Of a stretch of DNA of 27,529 nt, positions 17,132 to 27,040 are shown one piece after another. Each line of letters starts with the position of its first letter. Positions within the stretch are counted from its first letter, which is position 1. A program made the position numbers and the translations under genes. The stretch is taken from positions 3,134,943 through 3,162,471 of the forward strand of contig RPFO01000022.1 in the NCBI GenBank assembly GCA_009746045.1, written 5' to 3'. This DNA is from Mesostigma viride. Its lineage: Eukaryota; Streptophyta; Mesostigmatophyceae; Mesostigmatales; Mesostigmataceae. Below the pieces are notes generated by a model. It made no database searches, was not told where the DNA came from, and saw only the letters and a list, made by a program, of their open reading frames with translations.

Positions 17132-17705
17132 GTCCGGAGGTCAGCCGGCAGCGCCGCGTTGAGGTTTATTTGCTGGGCCGGCGGTCAGTGGGAATTTATG
17201 TGTACGGTCAGGCAACGGGTCGTAGGTTCTGGCTGTGGGCTATTTTGGGTTCTGGCCATTACCGTTCGTTCCGTGGGCAACCTTGGTTCCGTACCGTTTG
17301 TCCAGGCAAGCAGTGGGGAGGATCTCGGTTGCGGTGCGTTATGTTGTGGAGTGTCGTTTGGGAATTATGTTGGTGTATTTCGGTTGGTTTGTACTTGGGT
17401 ACGTTCTCAGGCCCACGCCGTTGCTCAGCGTTGGGTGAAGCCACAGAGCTACTCGCAGTGATGACCTACAGCGGAGCATTGAGTCAAAGCTGTTTGGCGG
17501 CGTGAAAGGCCGACACGCAGGAGAAAGCTTTGAATCACGTTGCAGCAAATGCTGTCAATGGCCGACGTTGTCGACATGTCCGGGGCTGGGCGCTGAGCGA
17601 GTAATCTATTTTGTTACGTCTTTTTATTATTCGGAAATACAATACACTTAAAGAATTTTATTTTAACATGTACTAGGTTGGGGCCGTAATTTTACAGCAT
17701 AAAAC
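17132..17705. other. Presumed copia B leader or 5' LTR region
   Basis: G/T-rich then AT-rich (17610-17690) noncoding sequence upstream of gag. A TGGGGCC sequence at about 17679 could be part of a primer-binding site, but the usual CA-TGG junction is absent. No second LTR copy is present to define boundaries. Confidence 0.3.
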
Positions 17706-18935
17706 ATGGCAGCGTCAGCTGGGAGAAAACGGAAAGCAATTCATAGTGATCCGTCGACATGGGCCGCTGACCTACGAGCTGAAAAGGATCTGTTAGAACT
17801 ATTTCGAAAGCGTGTAGGAACCCTTGCTAGCGACGCACCCACGCTCGTAGTGCGTGACTATATAGAGAGAATAGAGGCTTTTCTGAAGGACCATGGTGAG
17901 AAGATCAGCAGTGTTTATTCGCTTTTCCGAGATGCCGGTTTGCTGAGCTGCGACAATTTCATTCTCGCATTTACTCTTCGAGCATGCAAGGATGAGAAGG
18001 TAAAACGGCGTCACATCCCAGGTAAGCTGCGTGAGGCGTTGTTGGAGTCGAAGGAGGGCACGACCTCTAGGCTATGCAGCATTTACACCTGGGTGCCACA
18101 ACGGCCTTACTCACTCGATTTACTCAGCCTTCGCAATTTGCGGAATGAGTCTGTGCTCAATGGACTAGAGGTGTCTGAGACAGCGGTGATAGACCGTTAC
18201 GTGAGGATGGCCAAGGACCTGAATTTCCAGACTGTGATGGGAGCCCTGCGTGCAGGCCAAGCCAAGGATGACCTTACCAAGGCAATAGAGATCATTACCG
18301 GCCTGGTAGAAGGGGAGGAGAGGGACATGATTGCACAGCTGAGAGCCCAGGGCAAGCTGACCGAGTCTGGGTTGATGGCCCCTGCCCCTCCCCCAGCCGC
18401 TCCCAATTCTGTGCCCCTCCCTGCACCCTCTGTGCCAAGCACTGTTACCTCTGCCAAGCCACAGGATGCAACGGGCAAGGTTGCCGGTGTCAACAACAGC
18501 AAGCCTGCTGGAGTAGGCAACGGTGGCAAGCAGCGTGGTGGAGGCCGTGCCCGTGGTGGCGGGCGCGGTGGCAGACGTGGGCTGTGGCAGGGCAGGCCAT
18601 TGGTGCAGCAGCAGAGACAGCAGCAGCATTATGCCCCAGCACAGCAGGCAATACAGCCGCATTATGCTTCACAGCCGCCGCAGCCGCAGCAGCAGTTTGC
18701 ACAGCAGCAGCAACAGCGGCAGCCACAGAGGCAGGAGTCTGGTGCATGCTTCATATGCGGGAGAAAGGGTCACCTGGCACGCACATGCTACAATAGGCAC
18801 GCTGACAGCATGCCAGCTCGCAGCAATAGCAATGCACAGGGCCCTGCCGTGTGTAACCGCTGCAAGCAGCCAGGACACTTTGCACGTGACACGCACCTGT
18901 GCCCGGCGGCCCAGAGTGGGGGCCGTAGGCAGTGA
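17706..18935 (+). CDS. Copia B gag
   Basis: 409 residues from ATG 17706. Residues 1-215 are helical capsid-like sequence. About 222-265 is Pro/Ala/Ser linker, about 275-295 is RGG-rich (RNA binding), and about 300-345 is glutamine-rich. A canonical zinc knuckle CX2CX4HX4C lies at 348-361, and a second at 383-399 has a longer last spacing (CX2CX4HX7C). Gag packages the element's RNA in virus-like particles. The stop TGA (18933-18935) is followed by CTAG, and the frame remains open into pol. The leader has no clear LTR. Confidence 0.9.
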   Translation: MAASAGRKRKAIHSDPSTWAADLRAEKDLLELFRKRVGTLASDAPTLVVRDYIERIEAFLKDHGEKISSVYSLFRDAGLLSCDNFILAFTLRACKDEKVKRRHIPGKLREALLESKEGTTSRLCSIYTWVPQRPYSLDLLSLRNLRNESVLNGLEVSETAVIDRYVRMAKDLNFQTVMGALRAGQAKDDLTKAIEIITGLVEGEERDMIAQLRAQGKLTESGLMAPAPPPAAPNSVPLPAPSVPSTVTSAKPQDATGKVAGVNNSKPAGVGNGGKQRGGGRARGGGRGGRRGLWQGRPLVQQQRQQQHYAPAQQAIQPHYASQPPQPQQQFAQQQQQRQPQRQESGACFICGRKGHLARTCYNRHADSMPARSNSNAQGPAVCNRCKQPGHFARDTHLCPAAQSGGRRQ

Positions 18936-18939
18936 CTAG
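18933..18939 (+). promoter_or_regulatory. Candidate stop-codon readthrough site (TGA CTA G) between gag and pol
   Basis: The gag TGA is followed directly by CTAG and then by an uninterrupted in-frame pol of over 1,000 codons. UGA-CUA(G) is an established leaky stop context in viral and cellular readthrough genes. Readthrough would make a minor gag-pol fusion, matching the usual need for excess gag. Confidence 0.65.
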
Positions 18940-21900
18940 GGTCCGGTGGTGAGGGTGAGGCAGCTGGTGATGTGCCAAATATGCGAGCTAGTGCGGGGCA
19001 GCACGGCTCGACCCCCCAGGCTAGCTCACCCCGCCTGGGTGCTCGCGTGGCAGCGCTAGATGAGAGCGCTGGTGAGGAGGGGGACCATGCAGAGCAGGGG
19101 GCAGTTGCAGTAGGGGATGAAGCACTGTCTCAGGGAACGAGGGAGAAGGGGGTTGGAGGAGGTACTGCAGGTGTACACACTGCAGTTCTGGACGGGCCAC
19201 CGGTACGAAGGTCCTCCCCACACCCGGGACCTCAGGCACAACAGTCTCAATGTCCATTGGAGGCAGGTGGTACACTCAGTGTACTTAACATGGCAATGAG
19301 GTTACACACACGGTTGGGTCATGGCCACGCTGCAGAGCATTGGGCAGCATCACTGGGGTTTTCGGAGCTGGTGGCGACGTGCAGAGAGGTCTGGCAGAGG
19401 TGTAAGCATTGTCAGCGCAATGTGCCTAAGCCGCACAAGTTTCATGCACGTAGACCGGTGCTAGAGAGGGGCCCGGTGCAAGTGGATGTGCTCAAGTACG
19501 ATGACAGGGAGTATGTGCTAGCGGTGGGGCGGTTCTCCAGGTTCAAGGCACTAGAGGTGTTGCCACGCAAGCACAAGGAAGAGCTGCTCACCAGCCTGCG
19601 CTTGGTAAAGGCCAAGTTTGCCGTGGTGTCAACTTTAGAGTGTGACCAGCAGTTCGAGTGTTGCATGAAGGAGCCGGGGTTTGAGCAGATTGTGGTGGCG
19701 GGTGCGGCAGATCACGAACATCAAGGGTTAGTGGAGAGACATATCAGGACCTCCAAGTTTGTGATGAGTGCTATGGCCAGGATGCGCTCGCTGTCGTACC
19801 GCGATCAGGCTCTGTTGTGCAGGCAGATAGAGGAGCACATGAATCACAGGGTGATGGTCAGGGTACATGTGGATGGTGAGGAGGTAGCCGTCACGCCCCA
19901 TGGGTTGGAGATGGGCCTGCTCCCGCTGGAGGCGGTAGAAGCATACCGTGATTGGCTGTGTGACCGGTACCTCAGGCTGGTGGACATGGACCTGCGCAGG
20001 GGTGATGTGTACGTGCCTAGCGAGGGAGCAAGGGTGTGGGCGTACCGGGAGGGAAGTGCTTTGGAACAGGGTTTGTGGGAGGGCCCTGTTGTGGTCAAGT
20101 CAGTGGACGGTGACCACATGTTGGCGAAGGTTGGGCGTGAGGACCGCCGCTTCGACCGACTACTGGCGTGGAAACACTTGCGGCCGTACTACGAGGGGCT
20201 AGGTGCGCCAGCAGACCTGCCCCATGAGGAAGGTGCGATGGGCTCCAGCGCGCAGGCTGGAGGTGAGGCGGGGGACCCAGGGACGGCCGCAAGGGGGGTG
20301 AGAGAGGAGACGGGGCCTGATCAGCCTGCGCCCTCTCTTCCGTCGGATGGTGGGTTGCCACTGTCCAATGGCGGTCCAGCCAGTGTGGGACCAGGCGGGC
20401 TGGGGGTTGCCCCTTCCGCTGATGGTCAGGAGGTGCAGCGCGCGACAATGTTTGCCCGTGTCATTGAGCGGCTGCAGGAAGCCCGGCGGGCAATCGCGGA
20501 ACGCGAGCAGCCGGGGGGCACGTTACCACGGGCCGGCGGGGCGGGCAGGCCGTCGGCTGTAGGTGGGGCGCCTCAGGCCGGCGAGGGAGCCGTAGGAGGG
20601 CCACCACAGTCCAGCGAGGCCAATGCAGGGCCAGCCGCAGGTGGAGAGGCACAGGCCGGCGATGCTGGCGCATCGACCGCAGGTGCGGGGCTACAAGCCG
20701 ATGGCGCTGATGGGTCGGCTAGCACCCGGCGCGAGTCACTGAGTGGTGATGGCTCCGAGGGCGGCGGCGACGTCGCAATGGAGGCTGGTAATGAGGTAGC
20801 CTCGGTGTCTAAGCTAGTGGATTTTCAGCAGGACGGGCTGGCTGGGTGTCGGTTGGAGGTGGATACTAATGCGGTGGTGTGCTTGCTAGGTGAAGGGGTA
20901 GCTAGGCACTTCCCGCTACAACCGTCCAAGTGGAACTTTGTGGAGGACTTTTCTGGGGTGGTGCGCATGCCGGTAGTGGGCGAGGTGATGCTGACCATTC
21001 TTGGGCGTGACACTCCTTTCTGCGTGCTTGAGGGCTATGATGGGCCGGCGATTCTGGGGCTGCCATTTCTTAATCACCCTGATGTTGTGATCCAGAGCTC
21101 TAGTTTGACCAGGGAGGGCCATGGGTCGATAGAGTTGGAATCGTACAAGGCAGTGCAACCTCTCAGTCTCGTCTCAAGCACCGTGGCTAGGCTAGCAGCA
21201 CTGACAGGGACAGAGGGTGTGGCGTGGGGAAAGGATCTCCCGCCAGCGGTAGACCTGGTCATGCCTGCGTTGTTGCATCCATCCAGCATCGGTATTACCA
21301 AGCGGGACATCGCTGCACATTCTCCGATTGGCTATGAGAGGCTGGTACTAGAGATGTCGACGCAGAGTGGTTTCTCCAGCTGGTGGTGCGCGTTTCACAG
21401 GGCGCTGGAGGAGTGGCAGGGGTATGGTGTGTATGAACCAATGGACAGTGTGCCCAAGGGGGCCAAGGTACTTCCTCTCAAGATGGTGTTGTCTCACAAG
21501 GTAAAGGCTGGGGTGGAGGTATGCTATGTGAGGCCGGTGTCGCAGGAGTTTTCGGGAACCAGTGAGCTGGCCAAGGAAGAGCTGTACACCCCAGGCCTGG
21601 CGTGGGATAGCTTCAGGATTATCACCATGCTGTATCTCGGTTTCCTGGATGAGGGCAGAGACTATGGGTGTGCGTCTATTGATGTCAAGCGTGCTTTCCC
21701 TAACTCTAGCGAGGAGGTGGCGCGTGAGGTGTGGGAAGGCACGTCACCCCTGGTGGTCCAGACACCCTCGTTTTGGATGGAGGAAGTGAGGGCAGAATTC
21801 ATGGGCTTGTTGAAGGCCATAGAGGGACTGCAGAGTGCCTCGATTGTGTGGCGTATCACTTTGATGCGTGCTCTGTTTGAGCTGATGACATTCGAGGTAT

Positions 21901-22027
21901 CCCCGTACGACCCTTCGTTTTTTGTGGCACAGACTCCCTCAGGTCCCTTGTTTGTACAATTGCATGGGGATGACCTGCGAGTGGTAGCACCCCGTGCTGT
22001 TCTGCATCAGTTCTACACCGGGAAGGG
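18936..22027 (+). CDS. Copia B pol: integrase, protease-like, partial reverse transcriptase
   Basis: The first in-frame ATG is 18981, but there is no stop between the gag TGA and that ATG, so a gag-pol fusion is more likely. Counting from 18981, the integrase zinc site is H109/H114 with a CKHC pair, and the catalytic residues are D169, D222 and E252 (D-x29-E). A C-terminal LWEGPVVV module follows, then a long low-complexity Gly/Ala-rich linker (about 410-600). The protease-like domain starts at VDTNAVV (D628) and runs to ILGLPFL. Reverse transcriptase has SIDVKRAF (D901) and HGDD (D997/D998). Codons after about 22026 come from the inserted element. No RNase H is present. Confidence 0.9.
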
Positions 22028-22031
22028 GTCT

Positions 22032-22330
22032 GTGACATTTTGTGATATTTTTTTATCACAAAATGTCACTTTTGTGACATTTTGTGATAAAAAAATGATA
22101 AAACGTGACGAAATGTGACAAAATGTGATAAAACTGTGACAAATTGTGATCGAGACATGTCATGATTGTGACAAAACGTGACAAACGTGATAAAACCAGC
22201 ATATTTTGTGATAACGTCACTATCACAAAATGTCAAAGTGTCACAAAATGTCACAAACCCACAGAAAAACAAAATGTGACAAGGTGATAAATCACAACCA
22301 CTCAGGGGAAGTGATATATCACAAAGCACG
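22032..22330. repeat. TGTGACA/TGTGATA subterminal array with perfect hairpin
   Basis: GTGACATTTTGTGATA (22032-22047) is followed after six T bases by its exact reverse complement (22054-22069), then again in direct orientation (22074-22089). About 20 more TGTGAC, TGTGATA and inverted TGTCAC/TATCAC copies extend to about 22330, mostly alternating GTGACA and GTGATA. Confidence 0.85.
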
Positions 22331-22964
22331 CATAATGCACATCCGCAGCAAGGAAGTGCGTGCCGCAGCAGAGACGGAGAAGGAAAAGGCCAAGGTGGGA
22401 CACGACAAGGTGGCAATGCCAGGAGAGACAACACGTGTGCAGCGGTACGGGGCAAGCGTACTGAAAGGAACTGACAAAACATGCTGGAAACACTCTCAGG
22501 TGCATGATAAAATGCACCACAATGTCATGAGCCGTGGGAGACATGGTTTATTGCAAAAATATCGACTGGGATGTTAAGAAAAACACCAATATTGAACATT
22601 CAGGGCAATGATCATCACGGTCATCAAGTGTCAACCTCCGACCCATCGCTGGCCAAGCATCCATCATGCTGATCAAAGGTAAAATCGTCAATATCTACAC
22701 TGAATCACAACACTGCATCATGCATCCATTGCTCTGAGCTCACAACACTAGTATGATAAAATGGCAACGGGGAGTGAACATATTCAGATGGCATGCAACA
22801 ACCCGATGAAATGGCACAACTGATCAAATACGAACACAAACTGTATTGATACACACACAAGGAACGGTGCACTCAAGCATGGCTGTGGGTGGTGTGCAAA
22901 ATGGACACCCACAATCATCTCACAAATGCAATATAAAATCTGTTGACCGAGAAGTACAACGGGC
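22331..22964. other. Interior of the third DNA transposon, nothing firmly recognised
   Basis: A hydrophilic plus-strand frame from 22230 continues to 22577, but its start is made of the repeats and there is no recognised motif. The remainder is noncoding. Confidence 0.35.
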
Positions 22965-23091
22965 TCAACAGTCCTCGTCATCAAAGTCATCATCCTCATC
23001 ATCACCGAAACCATCACGAGGGCTGTCCCAGCCACCATTGCTGAAGTAACTGGATGACTCTCTAGAAACAATCACAGGACACTGTCAAGTG
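22965..23091 (-). CDS. Possible last exon with acidic C-terminal tail
   Basis: On the minus strand a TTGACAG sequence (a possible splice acceptor, ending at 23092) is followed by an open frame ending in GFGDDEDDDFDDEDC and TGA (22965-22967). The tail could be the natural acidic end of a protein transcribed towards the element's left terminus. A GAT/GAG microsatellite could produce the same pattern by chance. Upstream exons are not identified. Confidence 0.25.
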
Positions 23092-26000
23092 CTACGGCAA
23101 TGTGACCATTGAAGGCTCAGAGCCTACAAAATCTGCATCCGCATGTGGCCTCTCGCCGTGTTGGACTGACGGATGTGCCCGGCCCGACTGTGTTAGGTAT
23201 ATTGCCTGCATGCAAGACAAAAATACATCATCCGGCAAAGCACGCATCGGTACACACAAAAATTTGTTAGTGAGATGAACGCTACGCGCTGGACGTGCCA
23301 ACAACTTTGCATGACTTCAGTTCACTTGTATGTAAGGATGCGGGGGAGATCGCAGCAGTTGCGTGGCTATCTATGAGTACCGGCCTAATTTTAGGACAAA
23401 GAAAGGTGAGATACTGGGCCAAGAGAGAGACAGGGGTGCTCGAGAAAAAAAATTGGCCATAGATGTTCACCTAAATTGTATCTACATGCCTCACAAGTTG
23501 TAGGGAACTGCACACCCAGAAATCCTGGAGTCGCAAAGGTTCCCTAACATGCCAAGAGGCCTCACAATCTACTTCATTGCAATCTCTGTATGGTTAATAC
23601 GGCAATAAGAAAGAAACGCCTGAATAGTGCCAAGAAAATGCAAGGCCAATCAACCAACAATATGCCCCGTTACAGGTAGGATGAACTCTAACGAGGCTGA
23701 AGGCTCTACGTCTGCAGTTGACACTAGCAGGAGTCGTTCAGGGTGGGGAGCGGGGGGGAGGGAATGACAAAAAGCTGTGATCTGAGCAAAAAGGATAAAT
23801 ATGCAAAGATGCTACCCATGCAAGGAAGCGAGATATAGTCCAGCAATGCCACGAATGTCAACCAAGGCTACTGGATTGCAAAGAAGATTCTACCGACAGC
23901 GAAGGAATTGGGACAAATAATGCAAACTATTTGTAGCTCAGAGCATCACCAGCGGGCTACAAAAAAATCATGCACGGAAGCTGGAAGAACAAGGCCAATG
24001 GTGGCTGACACGCACAGCACGTTGATAATTTGAGGAATGAGCACTACATAAAGAATGATCACCGTTGCTCACCATCAAGAATTCGCCGCGCTGGACAGGC
24101 GACCAAGAGCTTGTCGCTGCCACATGCGATGGGGCCGCGTGCAAGTCCAACGGTATCAGGCATCACAAGTACACGCGCAAAATTGACACCACAATGGCAA
24201 CACAGATGCACACATACGAATGTATAACGACCGAAAGCATAAACAGAGAATCAGTAGGTTAAGACAAGGAAAGTGGCGCAAGAGCAGCCCATGCCATGCA
24301 ACTCTCAATCTGAACAAGGTTATGCCCTTCATGAAAACTAAATCGGATGTCGTTTGCATAGTCTATTGACCTTGTACGAATGAGATAGTGAAACTGCTGC
24401 AGCATTCATGGCAAGCACGGCTAACTTGGCATGAAACCGAGCGGCCCATAGCAGCCTTGGCCCTAGGGCGATACGTGAGAATGCCACGTGCGTACGGCAT
24501 GCATGTTAAAGTCGATGCAAACTTATTAGAATTTCAGGCGAGGAATTCCTTGCTCACCTCAACTGGTAAAGAGTGGGCAGCTTCTGGATGTCCGAATGTG
24601 CTGTGCCTACCACTGAGCGAACAGATCGATTAAAGCTTTATTCCAGACCATGCCTATGTTTCTCCCCCGATGGCTGCTTGTAGCCTTGTCCGAGCTCGCT
24701 CCTGAATTCATTTAAGACGACGCCCTAATGGCTACATAAATCACGACGGTCATCAGTGAGCCTATGCTCCTATTCCAACCACCACGTGCGTTCATACAGA
24801 AGCGACATTGCTGGAAATCAAAAGGCACATAATCCCGCCTTGGCTGCGAGCCGATCGCAGCTCCCTTCCACCTTTCCCACCTGTGCAGCGTGGATAGATG
24901 TTCAAGTCAAGTTTTTTTTTTTCTTAACTTCAACTTCAACGGTAACACCCGCGCAACCACTGGAATGAGGGCTCGCAATTCGCTAAGTCTCATCAACGTC
25001 GCAAAGTCTGGTAACTTGGGGTCATCGCTCTTCCTGTCATCACTCATCAGTGCCAAATACTATCGTCATCACTGTCGTCATTAGAGGCCCTTTACTATCG
25101 TCAGTCACTCGCTTTGTGACGATAACTAACGTACGGTATATTGCATCAGTCGTACTTCCCGCCCCCCCCTGCCCACGTCCACTTCCGATTCGCCGCTACT
25201 ACATATCTTCCGAAGTAGAAGTAGTTTGACATACATGAGGAATAACTGACTGACGAAACCAGTAAAAAGACGACTGACATGACTCTCTAGTATCGCTTGG
25301 TTTTGACCGCTTGCTGCTGGCCTGGCATCGTAACTGTTAGCCGTACCGTTCAGACTACAGTCGACGGCGGCCCCTAGCTTGGGAGTCTGGAATGAATGGA
25401 CAAAATAAATCAATAATCTTTCGCAACAAGCGCAAGTCTGGAATCAACCCGTCAGGATCCTTGCGCAAAATTCAAATATTGCGCCGAAACCGATGGCGAA
25501 CGACTAGGTGCATGGACTGAGGCGCACGCAAATCCATTTGGCTACTGTAAGGCTAGGCAGTATATCCCATGGAAAGCGGGAAAATTTTTTAAATGGCGGC
25601 TATGGCGGATTTACGATTTTCACCCGCCTAATCTTCGAGGACTGAGAAAAATTTTAGCCTATCGAAACCTCCTGCGCGAGACCTTCCTAATGAGCTCTCA
25701 TTGCGCCACCCATGCGCAGCTTTGACAGACTTATCGTCGCCCTGCCAACTGAGCCGACGCCTCGACTCCTTCTGAGGCCCAGCACTGTAAACAGGCCTTC
25801 TTTCCTCAACCGCTGGCGCAATGTTTCCCTCTTTTACCTCGCCTGCCCATGCCCGCGATTCGAGCTTTCTTGGGTCAATTCTGTGCAGTTACCAGAATTC
25901 TAGCCCCACCGCCAATGCAGCCGCCCCTTTGGCTGTTGAGTGATGTCCAACTGGCACGATGGAAAGGCCTCCATCACATTGGCGCCCTCACCAGTGGCCC

Positions 26001-26980
26001 ACATGTACCGACGAGACCTGCATCTCGAGCTCCTCGGCCCACACGCTGCAGCTGTCACCACGCGAGACGCCCTGAGACTCTCGGCATCATTTTCCCATGC
26101 AATATCACGCCCTCGATTCGCAGCAAGGTCTTCACCTACCGGCTACCACCATACCGGCCATGAGCCCTCGCTGCACCACTGCACCACACGAAGTGTGCGG
26201 CCCTGAATTAAGTTAAGTACACGGCAGGACTAGGAACCCCCCGAAATTACATCAGGATCTCCAATGGCCTTGGCGTCACATCTTGCGAACGTTGTCACTG
26301 TTGGCAGTTGCCGGTTGCTGTTGGTTGTTGCATGGTGAGGGTTGCAGATGTTCTCGGAACAGCTGGTCCCATGTTGCTATGCATGCAGTTACTCTTGCCA
26401 TTATGTGTGTCCATGTGCCTCCAACCATCCCGCCACAATGCCAGCACCCTCCACCCTGCTAACCCCACTCGCCCCACTCCCCTGCCTGTTCCATACCCAC
26501 CCCACCCACAAAGATACATTACGGACATCCACATGCCGCTATCCATCCCCCCCTGACTACGGACCACTCTCGCCCCCACCCTGAGGTCCCCCACAACACC
26601 GTAACACCGCCCTCCTCCCCAAACCATACACTGCCCTCCTCCCAAACCATACGCTGACCCACCCGACCATCCACCTTGAGTCCCCCTAGCCAACCTATGT
26701 GACTACCACCCTTCCGTATTACCTCCACCACATTCCACACCAACATCGCAAACCATCCACTAAACCACCCTACCGCCCCACAACGAGGTTCCCCTACACC
26801 ACTGCACCCCGCCCAGTGACCCCACCCCCCGCTGCCCTAATATACGATGACTCCACCCCACCATCCACGTGAACCATAACCAACCCCGCCCACCCCGGCC
26901 TCCGGGGCAACCAACCCCTTGTCCACTCAACCATAACTGACCCTGCTGCATAGACCATCGCCAAGCCCGCCTACGTACCA
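23092..26980. other. About 3.9 kb with no recognised gene
   Basis: Mixed-composition sequence whose ORFs (60-132 codons) lack domains or sustained codon bias. A minus-strand stretch at about 23190-23330 contains two CxxC pairs (CVLC, CLAC) but is too short to call. A T run lies at 24911-24920. A C-rich, G-poor tract of CCACCC/ACCACCC character dominates 26440-26960. Confidence 0.4.
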
Positions 26981-27040
26981 TTAATTAATTAATTAATTAG
27001 GAACATAACTCCGTTGGGAGTATATGTAGCACTAGCCCTG
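26981..27040 (+). repeat. Left terminus of a fold-back family element
   Basis: TTAATTAATTAATTAATTAG followed by AACATAACTCCGTTGGGAG and ATGTAGCACTAGCCC. It has the same GTACCATTAATTAATT entry as the element at 4895 and the same CCGTTGGGAG ... ATGTAGCAC core as the solo end at 16266. It reads inward to the right, so the element continues beyond it and perhaps out of the window. Confidence 0.6.

Larger units (their letters stand above)
17706..22027 (+). mobile_element. Ty1/copia-type retrotransposon B (truncated in reverse transcriptase)
   Basis: Gag (17706-18935) and pol (18936 on) are in one frame separated by a single TGA. Pol holds integrase, protease-like domain and the first two-thirds of reverse transcriptase. 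It ends abruptly near 22026 at a third DNA transposon. The rest of the reverse transcriptase, RNase H and 3' LTR are not in the window and may lie beyond the right edge. Confidence 0.88.

Noticed and set aside
22030-22118. Extra C-terminal residues of copia B pol
   Set aside because: They are translated from the TGTGACA repeats of the inserted element and have no counterpart in copia A.
23190-23330. Minus-strand short frame with two CxxC pairs
   Set aside because: About 42 codons, no conserved spacing to a known zinc domain, and easily explained by chance.
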